A stretch of DNA of 64,000 nucleotides, from positions 1,681,058 to 1,745,057 of the forward strand of contig KE159795.1 of assembly GCA_000403475.2 (NCBI GenBank). Reading direction: 5' to 3'. Under the pieces are notes generated by a model that was not told where the DNA came from, made no database searches, and saw nothing but the letters and a program-made list of their open reading frames with translations. Source of the stretch: Lachnospiraceae bacterium MD308. GTDB lineage: Bacteria; Bacillota; Clostridia; Lachnospirales; Lachnospiraceae. Position numbers and translations under genes: made by a program. Shown here piece by piece: positions 32,769 through 42,387 of the stretch (its first letter is position 1; every line of letters starts with the position of its first letter).

Positions 32769-35264
32769 ATGATAAAGGAATTTTTCTTAAACAACCGCAT
32801 ATTCGCAGCTAAAAAGACAATTTCTATCATCCTCATTTTATTCGGCATATTTTTTGTACTTTCAAACAGAGACGTCTATTACAGCTTGCATTCTTCTTTT
32901 GTGCCGCTTGAGGAAGAACTTCAGGAAAATGAAGCTATCATACGTTTTTCCGGAAATATGACCTTTGAGCAGGAATTTACCGGGTGGAACGGTACTCTTG
33001 AGATGTGCCGGATTCGTTTTTCCAACCAGGGACGCGACCTCTCGAGCGGCAGTGTGACTGTCAATATCTTAGACACAGACGGCAATACGCTGCAAAGCGC
33101 CCAAAAGCCCCTGACTCAAGTTGCCAGGAGGACTTCCTTTATCTTTGAGGACCCGAAAGAACTGTCCAGGAACAAGACCTACGTCATGCAGGCTGTTATC
33201 CGCGACGCCCGCAATCCCCAGGGATTTGGTATCTGCACATACACAGATAAGGGCGATCTTTTCGGCCAGCTTACCCAGGACGGCGCGCCTGTAGACAATC
33301 GGCTGCGCGCCTCTTTCGGCTACCGCTTTTACAATATAAGGGCAATGGCAGATATGTTCATTCTTCTTGGACTTGCACTGCTCTTTGTCTTTATTCCATT
33401 TGAGCGCATCGACCGGTTCATCGAAAAAAGAACCGGCAAGAAACTTGATGCAAATATATTGATGTCAAGAATTTTCCTGTTCATTACACCGGTGCTTTGT
33501 ATATTTCTCGGAGATCGTTTTAACGATTACCACCTTTCCGAGATGACCCGGAGGATTATTTCCTGGCAGTTTTGGTTTAACTTAGTAATCTATACCACTC
33601 TTTTGCTGGTGATCTACGTGATTCTCAACCGGGTGCAGTACACATGTATTATCGTTTTGTCCGCTGCGTTTATCATGCATATTGCCAACTATTACGTATG
33701 GGTCTTTCGAGGATGCCCGATTCTTGCCGCCGATTTGCAGTCCGCTGCCACGGCTTTTAATGTCGCCGATAATTTTTCCTATTCCCTCGACCTTACAGGG
33801 ATATGGGGAGTTGTGTACATCCTGTCATTCACCGCTATGCTCTTAAGCCTTAAGGGATACAAAGGCCCGCGCCTGAAACAGCGCATGTATGCAGTGGGCG
33901 CATGCGTCATATACATATGTTTCTTTAACATCCTGTTTATACAGACAAATTTCGTGCCGGAGCATGTAAAGCATGACGTATGGAAACCTCAGCGTACCTA
34001 TGCTAAAAATGGTAATGCGCTCTCTTTCCTTATGTCATGGTCATCCATTCGAATCGAAAAGCCAAAGAACTACTCTATCGAAGAGATTGAAAAGATTACA
34101 AAAAGATACCCTTCGGATAATGCGGCCAAAACAACTGCCCCGGGCGAGAAGCCGCCGAACATTATTGCTATTATGGATGAGTCCCTTGCTGATTTGAGCT
34201 ACAACAGCCCCATTGAGCTGTCGGAAGATTACCTTCCTTTCCTTCACAGCCTTACTGAAAACACAGTAAAAGGAAAGCTCTATGTGTCTATCCAGGGCGC
34301 AAATACCGCAAACTCCGAATTTGAGTTCTTGACGGGAAATTCCATGAATTTCCTCCCTTATCGGAGCATTCCTTACAATGAATACATAAAAGACACAACG
34401 CCGTCCATGGCTCACACCCTGAAAGCTCAGGGGTACAGCGGAGTAAATGCTTACCACCCATTCAAATCTTCCGGGTGGAGCCGGACGATTGCTTATCCTG
34501 CCCTGGGATTTAACAAATGCCGTTTTCAGGAATATTATGTAAAGAAAAACAACTTTGACCTGGTAAGGAACTATATCTCGGACGAAGCTGATTTCCGTCA
34601 GATTATTGCCGACTATGAGGCTTCCCGAAAGAAGACCGATTCCCCCTTCTACCTGTTCAACGTGACGATGCAGAACCATGGCGGCTACAACGGAAAGCGC
34701 GGGCTGGTTGAACCGAAGATTACCATTAAAGATGCGGCGCTTAACAACCCGGAAGCGGAGCAGTACATCAACCTTGCAAAGATGAGCGACGATGCATTTA
34801 AGATGTTGGTTGAGTATTTTAAAAAAGTAGACGAGCCTACACTCATTGTCATGTTCGGAGACCACCAGCCGCCCATCACGAACCTCTTTTACAACAACCA
34901 GTTCGGCAAGGATGTAGAAGATCTGACACCGGAAGAAGAGGCCAACTGGTACTCCACTCCCTATGTCATCTGGGCAAACTATGACATCGAAGAGAAGGAA
35001 CTTGATATGAGCGCAAACTATTTGTCCTCATATGTGATGAATCTCGCCGGCAACAAACTGACCGGGTACAATAAATATTTATTGGAACTTCAAAAAGAAC
35101 TTCCTGCCATCTCGGCGGTCTGCTATATGGACAAAACCGGGAAAATACATAAATACGATGAAAAGACAGAATACGACGCTCTCCTTGCCACCTATCACAT
35201 GCTGCAGTATAACCAGATGTTTGACAAGGAACACCGGGCGGACGACTTCTTTTTCCTGAAATAA
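32769..35264 (+). CDS. LTA synthase family membrane sulfatase-fold protein
   Basis: An 831-aa protein. One N-terminal helix (about 14-31) is followed by an extracytoplasmic beta-rich domain (about 40-190), a block of five or so helices (190-385), and then an extracellular sulfatase-fold domain (about 450-770). The catalytic region has NIIAIMDESLADLS, the GANTANSEFEFLTGN motif with the nucleophile Thr, and MFGDHQPP. These are the LtaS-type metal-binding and active-site motifs, for transfer of phosphoglycerol or a related group. The extra N-terminal beta domain makes it longer than classic LtaS (about 650), as seen in Clostridia. The exact substrate is unknown. Confidence 0.85.
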   Translation: MIKEFFLNNRIFAAKKTISIILILFGIFFVLSNRDVYYSLHSSFVPLEEELQENEAIIRFSGNMTFEQEFTGWNGTLEMCRIRFSNQGRDLSSGSVTVNILDTDGNTLQSAQKPLTQVARRTSFIFEDPKELSRNKTYVMQAVIRDARNPQGFGICTYTDKGDLFGQLTQDGAPVDNRLRASFGYRFYNIRAMADMFILLGLALLFVFIPFERIDRFIEKRTGKKLDANILMSRIFLFITPVLCIFLGDRFNDYHLSEMTRRIISWQFWFNLVIYTTLLLVIYVILNRVQYTCIIVLSAAFIMHIANYYVWVFRGCPILAADLQSAATAFNVADNFSYSLDLTGIWGVVYILSFTAMLLSLKGYKGPRLKQRMYAVGACVIYICFFNILFIQTNFVPEHVKHDVWKPQRTYAKNGNALSFLMSWSSIRIEKPKNYSIEEIEKITKRYPSDNAAKTTAPGEKPPNIIAIMDESLADLSYNSPIELSEDYLPFLHSLTENTVKGKLYVSIQGANTANSEFEFLTGNSMNFLPYRSIPYNEYIKDTTPSMAHTLKAQGYSGVNAYHPFKSSGWSRTIAYPALGFNKCRFQEYYVKKNNFDLVRNYISDEADFRQIIADYEASRKKTDSPFYLFNVTMQNHGGYNGKRGLVEPKITIKDAALNNPEAEQYINLAKMSDDAFKMLVEYFKKVDEPTLIVMFGDHQPPITNLFYNNQFGKDVEDLTPEEEANWYSTPYVIWANYDIEEKELDMSANYLSSYVMNLAGNKLTGYNKYLLELQKELPAISAVCYMDKTGKIHKYDEKTEYDALLATYHMLQYNQMFDKEHRADDFFFLK

Positions 35265-35288
35265 ACACTGACCAGAGGAGGGATTTAT

Positions 35289-35996
35289 ATGATGACAAAT
35301 GAAACAGCAGCCTGCAAGATTGAACATCACGCCATGATGTTCGCATTCCTGGCAAAACACGCCATTGAGCGGTGCGGTGAGAACGGGAAGGCTGCCATCC
35401 TTAAGGGAATGACCGTCTACGGCAATGAGCGCGGCGCCCGTATGGCTGCAAATGCACTCGCCCGCGACGATGAGCTGACTACCATGACTAACCAGGCATA
35501 CGGCGAGTGGAAACCGGATTACGACGGCCAGATGGAGTTCGGGCAGTTACGCACAGAGCCCACCCTCCAGACCTACATCGCAAAATGCGCATGGTGCGAC
35601 GCATGGAAAAAGCATAATATCACAGAATACGGCAAATATTACTGCGTCAACGTGGACAACGCAGTTTACCAGGGGTTCCGGTCTGATTTTGTCTGTACCC
35701 CTACCGCCACGTCATTAAGCTGGGGAGGAGAACGGTGCGAGTTCGACTGGGGACATCCCCTTTCTCCCAGGGAGGTATCGGAACTGGCAGAAAAGAAACG
35801 TAAGCTTGGAACGTCCTGCATGAGAGACTTTAATTTCCACACAGCGCATCTCAAGCATACACTCAGCCGGGTGCTTATTGAAATGTTAGGAGCAGACGGG
35901 GAAGAGACCGTAAGAATGGCAATCGATGATTTCAGGAGTACATTCGGCGAAGAATACTTAAAGGCATTAGAGAACGTGGATGCAAAAGAGTTCTGA
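35289..35996 (+). CDS. L-2-amino-thiazoline-4-carboxylate (ATC) hydrolase-like protein
   Basis: A 235-aa protein matching the ATC hydrolase family (PF14196). It has KIEHHAMMFAFLAKHAIERC at the N-terminus, the ERGARMAANALARDDELTT segment, and CEFDWGHPLSPREVSELA near 150. ATC hydrolase opens the thiazoline ring of ATC to N-carbamoyl-cysteine. AGAGGAGG precedes ATG 35289. The gene's last 17 bases overlap the reading frame of a truncated amidohydrolase, and ProC follows. So the reaction may be part of an amino-acid derivative breakdown route. Confidence 0.8.
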   Translation: MMTNETAACKIEHHAMMFAFLAKHAIERCGENGKAAILKGMTVYGNERGARMAANALARDDELTTMTNQAYGEWKPDYDGQMEFGQLRTEPTLQTYIAKCAWCDAWKKHNITEYGKYYCVNVDNAVYQGFRSDFVCTPTATSLSWGGERCEFDWGHPLSPREVSELAEKKRKLGTSCMRDFNFHTAHLKHTLSRVLIEMLGADGEETVRMAIDDFRSTFGEEYLKALENVDAKEF

Positions 35997-36906
35997 GGAG
36001 GTTCGGGTATATGGCTGTCCGGCGGAGGAGATCATGTCTGGCAAGATTGTGATGGATAAGGCAGGTGTTTTTGATGACCTGAGCGCAGCAGTCACATGGC
36101 ATCCTTTTGACAGAAACCGGGTCAGCAATGACATCTGGCAGGCACAGGACATCAAAAACTATACCTTTCACGGGATAAGCGCCCATGCTTCTAAAGCGCC
36201 GGAGGAAGGAAGAAGCGCTCTCGATGCGGCGGAGCTTATGAATATCGGAGTAAATTACCTCCGGGAGCATGTACCGGGAGACGTGCGGATGCATTATGCC
36301 TATCTTGACAACCACATTCCGGCTAATGTGGTTCCGGACACAGCAAAGACGAATTACTTTATCCGCTCCTCAAAGCGTTCCCGCACAGAGGACGCAAGCC
36401 GGCGCGTGGACAACTGCGCGAGAGGCGCCGCGCTGATGACCGGAACGACCGTAGATATCGAGCTTGTAAAATGCTGCAAGGAGATGAAGGTGAACCGGCC
36501 TCTGGCTGAAATCTTCTACCAGGCCATGACGCAGATTCCAACCCCGGAGTATACAAAAGAAGAGCTTGCATTTGCCGCGGAAATCTGTAAAAAAGCCGGA
36601 TTTCCTGACTGCGGAAAATACTTTTCCGGCCTGGAGCCATTAGAGGATGCTCCTGTACCCATTGCTATCGGAACGGACGCCTCTGAGGTCAGCCATACCG
36701 TACCGCTGATTACTGTCAGCGCCGCTACCATGTGCAAAGGCACTCCGCTCCACCACTGGGCTGCGGCCGAGCAGGCGGGCATGAGCATCGGCCAGAAGGG
36801 GATGCTGTACGCTGCAAGATGTATGGCAGAAGGAACAAAGCTTTTACTTGAGACACCAGATGCATTTGAGAAAATATGGACATATCACAGGAGGGATTCA
36901 TTATGA
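35980..36906 (+). pseudogene. 5'-truncated M20D amidohydrolase (AbgB-like)
   Basis: 308 aa of an AbgB-type peptidase, which normally has about 480 residues. The first visible residues, EEVRVYGCPAEEIMSGKIVM, correspond to the middle of the catalytic domain, so the N-terminal 160 or so residues with the main metal ligands are absent. The dimerisation domain (FHGISAHASKAPEEGRSALD) and the C-terminal PLHHWAAAEQAG are intact. The open frame begins inside the end of the ATC hydrolase gene, so a deletion fused the two loci. Probably not active as a hydrolase. The stop overlaps the start of proC, which keeps the operon arrangement. Confidence 0.78.
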
Positions 36907-37700
36907 TCACAAAGAAAATCGGCATCATCGGCTGCGGGAACATGGGCGGAGCCATTCTCTACGGCGCGCTGGAAAGCGGCGTACTTCCAAAGGAAAATGC
37001 CTACGTCTGCGACATCAACCCGGCCATGATGGAAAAGGCTGAAAAATGGGGCGTACATCTCGCTGCTGACGATGAAGATGTATGCAGGAACGCGGACATT
37101 GTCCTGCTGGCTGTGAAGCCGCAAAACGCAGCAGAAGCACTGTCCATGTGCAAAAACGCCCTGGACGGCAAGGCTGTGATGTCCATTGTGGCAGGCGTGA
37201 CCGTTAAGCGGCTGCAGAATATGATTACCGGAACCCCGAGAATCTTACGCATCATGCCAAATACTCCCGCGATGGTCTACGAGGGAGCATTTGCCCTCTG
37301 CTCTGACAACGATTTTACAGAGGAAGAACTTGCAGACGCGGCATCTATCTACGAGACAATCGGTGTCGTGGAGATGATTCCGGAGCATCTCATTGACGCC
37401 GTGTGCGGACTGAGCGGCGGCGGGCCTGCTTATGCCGCTATGTTTATCGAAGCTATGTCCGACGCCGGCGTAAAGCAAGGACTCCCGAGAGCTACCGCAT
37501 ACCGTTTGGCGGCACAGACCTGCCTCGGAACGGCTAAGATGATTCTTGAAATGGGAATCCATCCCGGGGAACTTAAGGACATGGTAACTTCTCCGGGCGG
37601 AACCACAATCGAAGGCTGCGAGGCACTGGAGCGCGGCGGTATGAGAGCCGCGGTGATTGACTGTGTGAATGCAGCGACTGAAAAATCAAAGAAACTATAG
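36903..37700 (+). CDS. proC: Pyrroline-5-carboxylate reductase-like protein
   Basis: A 265-aa reductase with an N-terminal Rossmann fold (IGIIGCGNMGGAILYG, GxGxxG), a VLLAVKPQNAAEAL segment, an RIMPNTPA motif, and the C-terminal signature LSGGGPAY with DMVTSPGGTTIEG. It should reduce P5C to proline with NAD(P)H. ATG 36903 follows AGGAGG; the earlier in-frame ATG at 36876 is inside the amidohydrolase gene. In this context it may reduce a cyclic imine from the ATC route rather than serve general proline synthesis; that is an inference. Confidence 0.87.
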   Translation: MITKKIGIIGCGNMGGAILYGALESGVLPKENAYVCDINPAMMEKAEKWGVHLAADDEDVCRNADIVLLAVKPQNAAEALSMCKNALDGKAVMSIVAGVTVKRLQNMITGTPRILRIMPNTPAMVYEGAFALCSDNDFTEEELADAASIYETIGVVEMIPEHLIDAVCGLSGGGPAYAAMFIEAMSDAGVKQGLPRATAYRLAAQTCLGTAKMILEMGIHPGELKDMVTSPGGTTIEGCEALERGGMRAAVIDCVNAATEKSKKL

Positions 37701-37752
37701 CCGATAGTGATATATTTCCAACATTGAAAAGTTCTTTTGGAGTGATGATAAA

Positions 37753-37794
37753 AAAGAAAATGACCTCACTTGAAACGGTGTGGTCATTTTCTTT
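37753..37794. terminator. Bidirectional terminator after proC
   Basis: AAAGAAAATGACC, 16-nt loop, GGTCATTTTCTTT: perfect 13-bp stem between the convergent proC and metalloprotease genes. Confidence 0.82.
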
Positions 37795-37801
37795 ATGAAT
37801 T

Positions 37802-40800
37802 TTATTTGGTCGTTACCTTTACTTTTTTATACACGCCATTCCCGGCGATGCAGTATACTGTGCAGCTGCCACGTTTTTTTCCGGTAATGACACCTTTTGA
37901 GGACACTTTTGCAACAGCCGGATTAGATGAAACATAACGTATCTTTTTAGCGGTTTTGTTTAATTTCTTTCCGGTTGCTTTTACACTGAGCCCGACTTTC
38001 TTTCCAGATTTTACGCTTATGCGTGTCTTCTTCGCACTTACCTTTGAAGCATTGCCGTATTTCCCGCCCTTTGTCGTGCTGTATACATCCAGGGATTTGG
38101 CAATAACGACGCGTTTTCCGCCTATTTCTTTATACGCCTGAACATAATATTTATACGATTTTCCCTTCTTCAGCTTTTTATGTGTCCATTTTACAGACTT
38201 TTTGCTGACTGTCTGGATTCGTTCGTATTTCCCGTTGGATTTTGCCCCGTATATGTCATAACCATCTGCTGAACTCACGGCATTCCAGCGGATTGTTTGT
38301 GAAGTCTTTGCAACAGTCACCTTGCAAATGAGCAGTTTGGGCGTTACCGTCACAGTGCTTGCGCCTGGTTGCGTTGTGCCGGTATCCGGTTTGCCTGTAC
38401 CAGTATCTGGCTTGCTTGTGCCTGTATCTGGCACAACGGTTTCGTCATTTCCTGTCCCGGTGCCTGGCGTTGTAGTTCCACTGCCCGGCGGAGTTGTCCC
38501 GGCATCAGGGTTTATGGGCGGAGTTGTTCCGCTGTCTCCAGGATTTCCCGGCGGAGTTGTTTCGCTGTCTCCAGAATTTCCCGGCGGAGTTGTTCCGCTG
38601 TCTCCAGGATTTCCCGGCTGTTCAGGATCAGTGACGTCTGGATTCGGAGGTTCTACCGGTGACAGGTCTCCATATATGGTATTGCTAAAGTCATTTGTCT
38701 GCAATAAATAGGCTTTAAATATCTGCTGTTTCAGAAGTTCAGTCTGTGTTTTCTGTGCGCGGATATTGTTAGCACCTTCGGGCGTTGCTGTTACATTTTT
38801 CAGATCGCTTTCTACCGCATCTTTCATCATCTGGAGCAATTTGTCAAAGCTACTGATTGTGACGGTCTGGTTATTCCATGTAATTGTGACAGGTTTTAAC
38901 TGGTTAACCTTCTCAATCCTGCGCTGGAACATGGCTTTCTTAAAATCAGTCATCGTTTTGTAAGTGCCGCCGGATATTTTATTCAGGATATATTTATCAG
39001 ATAGGATAGTATTATCCCCCGCTGCTGCTTCTTTATACTGGTTGGATATATAGGGAACCATGCCGCCGTAATATCCGTATTCGGCGAGCAGCTCAAATGC
39101 ATGCCGACGTATGGTAATATCGCCGCTTACACCTTTGTCATTCTGCACCCCGGCGTAGTTGGCGCTGAAGAGCGGCACGACATAATAGCCATTTTTCTTC
39201 ACAGTTCCGGTTGTCTTCGTTCCGTCTACCTCATAGCGGGATGCGATAATGTTGCCGCGGATCAGGTCATCAATGGTATTTAAGTTCTTTGCCTCATCCA
39301 GAGATAGTTCTTTTATCAAATCCAGATTATGTCCTGTGGTTTTTTGGCCTTTATTGTCTCTCACTTCTGAATCTTCAATCTGCTCGAGCTTATGGAACCA
39401 TTTCTTTTTTTCTTCCGGGGTTTTCGCAAGTATAACGTCTGCCTCCGCATAATCCAACGTATAGACGACATCCAGGATGCCGCTCATATAGTCTTTAAGA
39501 TCCGCCTCACTTTGAAAGCGCTCGGGCTGGCCGTTATGATATCGGTCGCTGACTGCCAGGCGGTCATAAATTAAGTTCAGATTAAATGCAGGAGGGTCAT
39601 TCAGTTCGTAAGGCTCAAACAGTCCTCTTGGATAGACTTCAGCCAGCATGCCGTCCCGTGAGCCATATCCGTTGAGCATTGCCTCAGAAACAAGTATGTG
39701 AGTCAGCTCATGTGCATATGTTGCAAGCCCCCGCTCCGTCAATGCCTTTGACACATAGTAGCGGATTCCTGTGCCGTCTGCCATGCCATCGGCAAACATA
39801 TAAGAACCGTACAGATTCAGAGGAGTGATAAACTCCCTGACACCCTGCGAGGCATTCTTTCCGAACTTATCCGACCATTGGACAGTCGTATCAGGATCAA
39901 TCCTCAGACTGTCCAAAACAACGCGATTAGATGAAAAGTTTCCTTTCTGTTCCGGTGTCGCAATCCGGTGCCAAAAATCAATAAAGGCACTTTGCTGTTT
40001 AGCAGCCTGTTTCATCTGCTGCCGGAATTTTTCACGCAATTCGCCGTAACGCGCCGGATCGGGTTTTAAATTTCTGTCGATATAGCAGTCCACGATTCCA
40101 AATGTGATGGTGGCAGAGTTGGCAATCATATAGATACTGTCTTCCGATACCGTAAGCAGCGGCAGAATGTAGCTGCGGAACTCTGGGTTGTCATAGAGCC
40201 TTCTGTATATCCCGGCGTTTTTCTGATCCCAGGCTGAGCTGTTCTCTACTATAAAAGCAGGGCTTTCCTGTAAAAACCACTCATCCATCGAAGTATTCGG
40301 AATCCATTTTTTTCTGTACTCTTCCAGGAAAGCATCCAGTGACTCAGTATCAGTAATTGGCCAAAATGGACTTCCAAAACCAAATGCAGCGGCATTTTTA
40401 GAGACCTTTAATTTATCGCCACCGATACCCCCGATATATATGAGCCAGTCCGGAACATTGCCGATAAAGTTAGGGTAAGTTATGTACTTGGATGGTTTTG
40501 ATTCACAGAGGAGAGCGTCCATGAGGTTATGTCCTCCCATATTGAAATCATAAAGCCTGTTGAGGTAGGTAAGGCCCAGCAGCAGCTTTTCTTTGTTCTG
40601 CAGTATTTTATCTTTATATTTGTCTGCCCCGATTTGCGGGTTATTAGGGTTGTCAATGATTTTTTGGATGAATACGTCAATTTCTGCCTGTACTTCTGCA
40701 AAAGAATCTTCAAAGGACATGACTTTTATATTGTCCTGATTTAGTTCTTTAATCACCTGTTCATCAGTAATTTTATCAAAGGGCGTTCCATCCCGCTTGA

Positions 40801-41020
40801 AAATCTCTGTTTTTTTATTCAGTTTTTCCGTCGCCGAATACGAGGACGGAGCTAACAATTTCCCGATTGTTTCATTATTTTCATATTGTACCGCCCGAAG
40901 CTCCGCAGCCGTATTCTGGCTCACAGTCTCCCCAACAGTTTCCGCCGAAACGGTTATACATGGGATAAATAATGCGATTGCGGCAAATGCCACGGCCGCG
41001 GCTATTCTGATATTTTTCAT
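37802..41020 (-). CDS. Secreted M26-like (ZmpA/B type) zinc metalloprotease with Big2 tail
   Basis: A 1072-aa secreted protein. The signal peptide ends near VSAETV. A large protease domain follows, with HELTH (zinc ligands) at YAHELTHILVSEAMLNGYGS and a downstream Glu ligand in GMLAEVYPRGLFEPY, the M26/IgA1-protease arrangement. A Pro/Gly/Thr-rich linker of short tandem repeats lies at about 800-890, then a fibronectin-like domain (about 900-980) and a Big2 Ig-like domain (about 995-1072) ending VYKKVKVTTK. No LPXTG sorting signal, so attachment would be through the Ig-like tail. GGAGGAC precedes ATG 41020. It probably cuts a host or microbial glycoprotein; the target is unknown. Confidence 0.82.
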   Translation of the reverse strand: MKNIRIAAAVAFAAIALFIPCITVSAETVGETVSQNTAAELRAVQYENNETIGKLLAPSSYSATEKLNKKTEIFKRDGTPFDKITDEQVIKELNQDNIKVMSFEDSFAEVQAEIDVFIQKIIDNPNNPQIGADKYKDKILQNKEKLLLGLTYLNRLYDFNMGGHNLMDALLCESKPSKYITYPNFIGNVPDWLIYIGGIGGDKLKVSKNAAAFGFGSPFWPITDTESLDAFLEEYRKKWIPNTSMDEWFLQESPAFIVENSSAWDQKNAGIYRRLYDNPEFRSYILPLLTVSEDSIYMIANSATITFGIVDCYIDRNLKPDPARYGELREKFRQQMKQAAKQQSAFIDFWHRIATPEQKGNFSSNRVVLDSLRIDPDTTVQWSDKFGKNASQGVREFITPLNLYGSYMFADGMADGTGIRYYVSKALTERGLATYAHELTHILVSEAMLNGYGSRDGMLAEVYPRGLFEPYELNDPPAFNLNLIYDRLAVSDRYHNGQPERFQSEADLKDYMSGILDVVYTLDYAEADVILAKTPEEKKKWFHKLEQIEDSEVRDNKGQKTTGHNLDLIKELSLDEAKNLNTIDDLIRGNIIASRYEVDGTKTTGTVKKNGYYVVPLFSANYAGVQNDKGVSGDITIRRHAFELLAEYGYYGGMVPYISNQYKEAAAGDNTILSDKYILNKISGGTYKTMTDFKKAMFQRRIEKVNQLKPVTITWNNQTVTISSFDKLLQMMKDAVESDLKNVTATPEGANNIRAQKTQTELLKQQIFKAYLLQTNDFSNTIYGDLSPVEPPNPDVTDPEQPGNPGDSGTTPPGNSGDSETTPPGNPGDSGTTPPINPDAGTTPPGSGTTTPGTGTGNDETVVPDTGTSKPDTGTGKPDTGTTQPGASTVTVTPKLLICKVTVAKTSQTIRWNAVSSADGYDIYGAKSNGKYERIQTVSKKSVKWTHKKLKKGKSYKYYVQAYKEIGGKRVVIAKSLDVYSTTKGGKYGNASKVSAKKTRISVKSGKKVGLSVKATGKKLNKTAKKIRYVSSNPAVAKVSSKGVITGKKRGSCTVYCIAGNGVYKKVKVTTK
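38512..38625. repeat. 33-bp tandem repeats in the protease linker
   Basis: Three or so copies of a 33-bp unit encode the 11-residue repeat PPGNPGDSGTT. A second, shorter-period run (PDTGTGK, 21 bp) lies at about 38385-38440. Copy number is likely to vary among strains. Confidence 0.75.
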
Positions 41021-41095
41021 ACGCTGTCCTCCGTCTGCATACTTTTCTGAATATAAAATCTACTTTGTAGCCAAGAAATCATGTTATATATTCTT

Positions 41096-41124
41096 ATTGT
41101 ATGATATCCATGATGCAGTGTCAA
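41096..41124 (-). promoter_or_regulatory. Promoter of the metalloprotease gene
   Basis: TTGACA (41124-41119), 17-bp spacer, TACAAT (41101-41096), about 75 bases upstream of ATG 41020: close to the SigA consensus. Confidence 0.75.
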
Positions 41125-41153
41125 ACAATGTTTTACAGAAGATTTTTAATCAC

Positions 41154-41192
41154 CAGCAAAAACGGACACCTCTTAAGATGCCCGTTTTGCTG
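41154..41192 (-). terminator. Hairpin after the M24 peptidase gene
   Basis: CAGCAAAACGGG pairs with CCGTTTTTGCTG on the minus strand. T-run is weak, but the place (40 bases after the M24 stop, before the next promoter) fits a terminator. Confidence 0.6.
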
Positions 41193-41231
41193 CTGATATA
41201 TAGTTATGAGTGGTTACTTGTCAATGGCTGT

Positions 41232-42317
41232 TTAATCATTCCCTACAATCTGAAGATCTTTCGGATACTTGGTCAGAACTTCACATCCATCCTCTGTCAC
41301 GATAACAAGGTCTTCAATCCTTACTCCTACATCATCTTTCAGATAGATACCCGGCTCAATGGAGAAACACATGCCCGGCTCTGCGATAAGGTCGCAGGAT
41401 GCGCTTGCCTCCGGCGGCTCGTGTACCGTCATGCCCACGCCGTGTCCGGTACGGGTAAGGAACTTGTCGCCGTATCCTGCATCGCTGATGACTTTGCGGG
41501 CAACCGCGTCAATATCACACATCTTTACGCCCGGTTTCACAAAATCAATCGCTGCCTGCTGCGCCTCTTTTACTATCTCATATACCTTGCGGTGCTCATC
41601 GCTTACGCTCTTGTAGAATACGGTACGGGTCATATCGCACCAGTAATTGTTGATCGGAGCCCACAGGTCGAAAAGCACTGCGTCCCCTTCTTTCAATGTC
41701 TCTCCTGCAACAGCGCCGTGGTGCGGTTCAGCCGCATTTTTACCATAGCATACATACTGGAGCTGGATATCACGCTCTGCCCCATGCTCCTCAAAGAACT
41801 CCTCAATCATATCTGAGAGCTGTTTCTCGTCAAGGCTCGGGTCAATGTGGTTGATGCCGAACTCAACTGCCATATCATTGACACGGGCTGCCTGACGCAG
41901 AAGTTCTCTTTCTTCCTCGTCCTTGTGCGCCTTGCAGATGTCAACGCAGTCTGAGCCCAGTACCGGAATCAGGTCATCGCGCTCCTGAAGAATGGAAATC
42001 GTGTGCTTTGCTGTCCAGTTTTTGTCAAATCCGACTTTCCCCGGCTTTAACTCTGCTGCAATAAGTGCATACGGATTCTCGCCGTCTGCATAATAGTGCA
42101 TCGTCATGCCGTCCATCGGCTCAAAGCAGAAGAGGTTGTTCATAAATGCATGCACCTCTCCGTTGTCCTTGATCAGGATCGCGCCGCAGCGCTCCATCGG
42201 ATTTACAATCCTTCCCGTCAGATAAAAGATTGACGGATCATCCGCAACGAGGATCTGGCTGAGTTCTAACTTCTTCATGTTCTCCACAACCCGTTCAAAT
42301 CTCTGTTTGTTCATCAT
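41232..42317 (-). CDS. M24 family metallopeptidase (Xaa-Pro dipeptidase/aminopeptidase)
   Basis: A 361-aa pita-bread peptidase. The N-terminal creatinase-like domain (1-125) is followed by the catalytic domain with all five metal ligands: LFDLWAPINNYWCDMTR (two Asp), TGHGVGMTVHEPPEA (His), CFSIEPGIYL (Glu) and VRIEDLVIV (Glu). It removes N-terminal residues before proline. AAGGAGCG precedes ATG 42317. It follows the MFS transporter, 70 bases away, and forms an operon with it, so imported peptides or derivatives may be processed in the cytoplasm. Confidence 0.88.
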   Translation of the reverse strand: MMNKQRFERVVENMKKLELSQILVADDPSIFYLTGRIVNPMERCGAILIKDNGEVHAFMNNLFCFEPMDGMTMHYYADGENPYALIAAELKPGKVGFDKNWTAKHTISILQERDDLIPVLGSDCVDICKAHKDEEERELLRQAARVNDMAVEFGINHIDPSLDEKQLSDMIEEFFEEHGAERDIQLQYVCYGKNAAEPHHGAVAGETLKEGDAVLFDLWAPINNYWCDMTRTVFYKSVSDEHRKVYEIVKEAQQAAIDFVKPGVKMCDIDAVARKVISDAGYGDKFLTRTGHGVGMTVHEPPEASASCDLIAEPGMCFSIEPGIYLKDDVGVRIEDLVIVTEDGCEVLTKYPKDLQIVGND

Positions 42318-42387
42318 AATGTCTTCGCTCCTTCCACCTGATTAATATTTTTAAATTCCGGAGGCAGATAAGCCCGCCCCCATGACA

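Noticed and set aside
38322..38711. Plus-strand Gly/Val/Pro-rich 129-aa and 97-aa ORFs
   Set aside because: They are antisense readings of the protease's proline-rich tandem repeats, without start signals.
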